5,148 nt of DNA. It comes from Lachnospiraceae bacterium UBA2868 (GTDB taxonomy: Bacteria > Bacillota_A > Clostridia > Lachnospirales > Lachnospiraceae). This document shows, one piece after another, positions 3,664-5,148 of the stretch. The notes under the pieces were generated by a model, which was not told the DNA's origin, searched no databases, and saw nothing but the letters and a program-made list of their open reading frames with translations. Every line of letters begins with the position of its first letter. Positions within the stretch are counted from its first letter, which is position 1. Position numbers and translations under genes: made by a program. Where the stretch lies: contig DEEW01000202.1 of the NCBI GenBank assembly GCA_002350465.1, forward strand, positions 26,837 to 31,984, read 5' to 3'.

Positions 3664-5148
3664 TTAATGTAGCAGAAATTCAAGCTTCTGTAAAGGACTT
3701 ACCTTCTTTGATTCATCAGGTTTTTCTTCTTTTTCCTTCTTTTCCTGTCTGCCTTTTAAAACTACAGCCGATGTTTTGGGAAGAGTTATCCTGAGCCGGC
3801 CGTTTTCGATCTCGTATTCCTCCGGATCTGTCGTAAACCCATCCGCATCGGTCATAATAAGTCTTGTGAGCTTTGATTCTCTTGGTATTCCGGTCTGCCA
3901 GACTCTCATTTCAATTTCCTTGTCACAGTCATTATTGTTGACTATGACAATGATTTCATTATCCCTGAGAAACCTTCCGTATGCTATGACATTGTAATCC
4001 TTATGAAGTATAATCCCCGCTCCTGTTATAAGCTCGTGATTTTCTTTGTGAATCCGTATTATTTCCTTGTGAAAACGGATAAGCTCCTTATCTTCGTTAC
4101 CCCATGGATACGTCCTTCTGTTATCCGGATCCGTAAACCCGCACACACCGGCTTCATCACCGTAATATATAGTCGGGGCTCCCGCCCATGTCATCTGTAT
4201 GACAACTGCTTCTCTCATTACCGCCTTGTTGATTCCGGTGCTTGCAGCCTCGTATCCTTTGTCGGCAACACGCCCGACTATATGATTGGTTCTAGTCAGG
4301 AATCTCGAATGATCGTGATTCGACAGCTCATTCATGGTCGTAAAAAGTGTAGGAGCCGTAAATTTAGCCACTCCGTCACGCATCATGCCTTCAAATGCAT
4401 CCGCATTTCCGAGAAGATCCTGTCTGAAATCATCGCTGTGCTTCTGCATTCCGGTAAGGAACCACGTAACAGGCTCCATGAACGCATCGTAATTCATTAT
4501 GGTATCCCATTCATCACCGGCCAGCCAGCTTGAGGGATCTCCGTAATGCTCGGCAATTATTATCGCATTCGGATTTGCCTCTTTAACCGCTCTTCTGAAA
4601 TCTTTCCAGAACTGGTGATTGAATTCCGGACTGTGGCCGAGGTCTGCGGCAACGTCAAGTCTCCATCCATCAACGTTATATGGCGGAGAAACCCATTTTC
4701 TGGCTATTCTGAGGACATAATCCCTAAGCTCTCTTGATCCCTCGTAATTAAGCTTCGGAAGGGTGTCATGGCCCCACCATCCGTCATAGGTTCCGTTATA
4801 AGGCCATTTATCCTCAAAGAATCTGAAAAAGTCATGATAAGGGCTGTTTTTGTCAACATAAGCCCCCTTCTCATAGCCTTCCTGCTCCTCGTATATTCTC
4901 TCTCTGTCCATCCACTTGTTAAATGACCCGCAATGGTTGAACACACCGTCTATAATGACCTTGATCCCCCTCTTGTGGGCTTCATCCACAAAAGAGGCAA
5001 AATACCTGTTCGATGCCTCAAGATTAGCCTTGTTAGTCACCCGGTTTATGTACCTGGTCGCATCCTTGTTGTCCTTCTTGTCACCTTCAAGCAGCTCGCC
5101 CTTATCGTCAACAATCTTACCAAAATGAGGATCGATATAATCATAATC
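3664..5148 (-). CDS. GH13 alpha-glucan hydrolase, neopullulanase/cyclomaltodextrinase-like (5' end beyond the right edge)
   Basis: The frame is open to the right edge; 494 residues are visible, numbered from the edge. The visible part starts inside the catalytic barrel at Y-I-D-P-H-F-G. All GH13 regions follow: I, D67-G-V-F-N-H72; V, L-P-K-L-N (130-134), typical of the neopullulanase/cyclomaltodextrinase group; II, G-W-R-L-D165 (nucleophile); III, A-E200-H (acid/base); IV, N-H-D279 (transition-state stabiliser). It should hydrolyse alpha-1,4 (perhaps alpha-1,6) links in maltodextrins, cyclodextrins or pullulan. A C-terminal beta domain ends near residue 466, followed by a Lys/Glu-rich tail of about 28 residues. 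Any signal peptide or N-terminal carbohydrate-binding domain is outside the window, so location is unknown. The GTG at 5040 is not the start: the frame and family homology continue upstream of it. Downstream are the small protein and the DHp-receiver gene. Confidence 0.93.
   Translation of the reverse strand, partial: DYDYIDPHFGKIVDDKGELLEGDKKDNKDATRYINRVTNKANLEASNRYFASFVDEAHKRGIKVIIDGVFNHCGSFNKWMDRERIYEEQEGYEKGAYVDKNSPYHDFFRFFEDKWPYNGTYDGWWGHDTLPKLNYEGSRELRDYVLRIARKWVSPPYNVDGWRLDVAADLGHSPEFNHQFWKDFRRAVKEANPNAIIIAEHYGDPSSWLAGDEWDTIMNYDAFMEPVTWFLTGMQKHSDDFRQDLLGNADAFEGMMRDGVAKFTAPTLFTTMNELSNHDHSRFLTRTNHIVGRVADKGYEAASTGINKAVMREAVVIQMTWAGAPTIYYGDEAGVCGFTDPDNRRTYPWGNEDKELIRFHKEIIRIHKENHELITGAGIILHKDYNVIAYGRFLRDNEIIVIVNNNDCDKEIEMRVWQTGIPRESKLTRLIMTDADGFTTDPEEYEIENGRLRITLPKTSAVVLKGRQEKKEKEEKPDESKKVSPLQKLEFLLH

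Noticed and set aside
4003..4533. A 176-codon plus-strand frame.
   Set aside because: It is antisense to the GH13 catalytic region with conserved motifs; nothing supports it as a gene.
5038..5040. GTG as the start of the GH13 gene.
   Set aside because: The frame continues open to the window edge, and the upstream residues (Y-I-D-P-H-F-G) belong to the family barrel, so this GTG is an internal Val codon.

Overview
The window looks like a chromosomal segment of a Gram-positive Firmicute, most likely a Clostridia/Lachnospiraceae-type anaerobe. This rests on strong GGAGG-type ribosome binding sites, tRNAs without an encoded CCA end, a typical intrinsic terminator, moderate base composition and the overall style of the proteins. 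It is an inference; no sequence here fixes the genus. Every gene I can support lies on the minus strand, so transcription runs from right to left.

Right part (5148 to 2717): an operon-like run of three genes. It starts with the 3' part of a GH13 alpha-glucan hydrolase of the neopullulanase/cyclomaltodextrinase/maltogenic amylase type, whose start lies beyond the right edge. Next, 23 bases later, comes a 77-residue unrecognised small protein. Last, 3 bases later, comes a 228-residue regulator made of a degenerate histidine-kinase dimerisation domain (catalytic His replaced by Tyr, no ATPase domain) fused to an intact receiver domain. No intrinsic terminator follows it.

Middle (2707 to 2457): a sigma70-type promoter, tRNA-Phe(GAA), a 4-base gap, tRNA-Gly(TCC) and a strong intrinsic terminator.

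Left part (2450 to 1): a TetR-family repressor, an MFS drug-type exporter and the first 147 codons of a CPBP-family (Abi/CAAX-protease-like) membrane protein. They are tightly packed: the repressor stop codon sits inside the exporter's ribosome binding site. One near-consensus promoter (TTGACA, 17 bases, TATACT) precedes tetR and is bracketed by two copies of a repeat, each with a CGAC-N5-GTCG inverted repeat. The simplest reading is an autoregulated, substrate-induced efflux operon. The repeat is odd, though: it has a 39-base unit, and its copies differ mainly at every third base. It may therefore be a dispersed repeat family or the remnant of a coding repeat that was taken over as an operator.

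No CRISPR array, insertion sequence, integrase or attachment-site duplication was seen. The most interesting items are the kinase-less DHp-receiver protein tied to a glycan hydrolase gene, and the repeat array around the tetR promoter.
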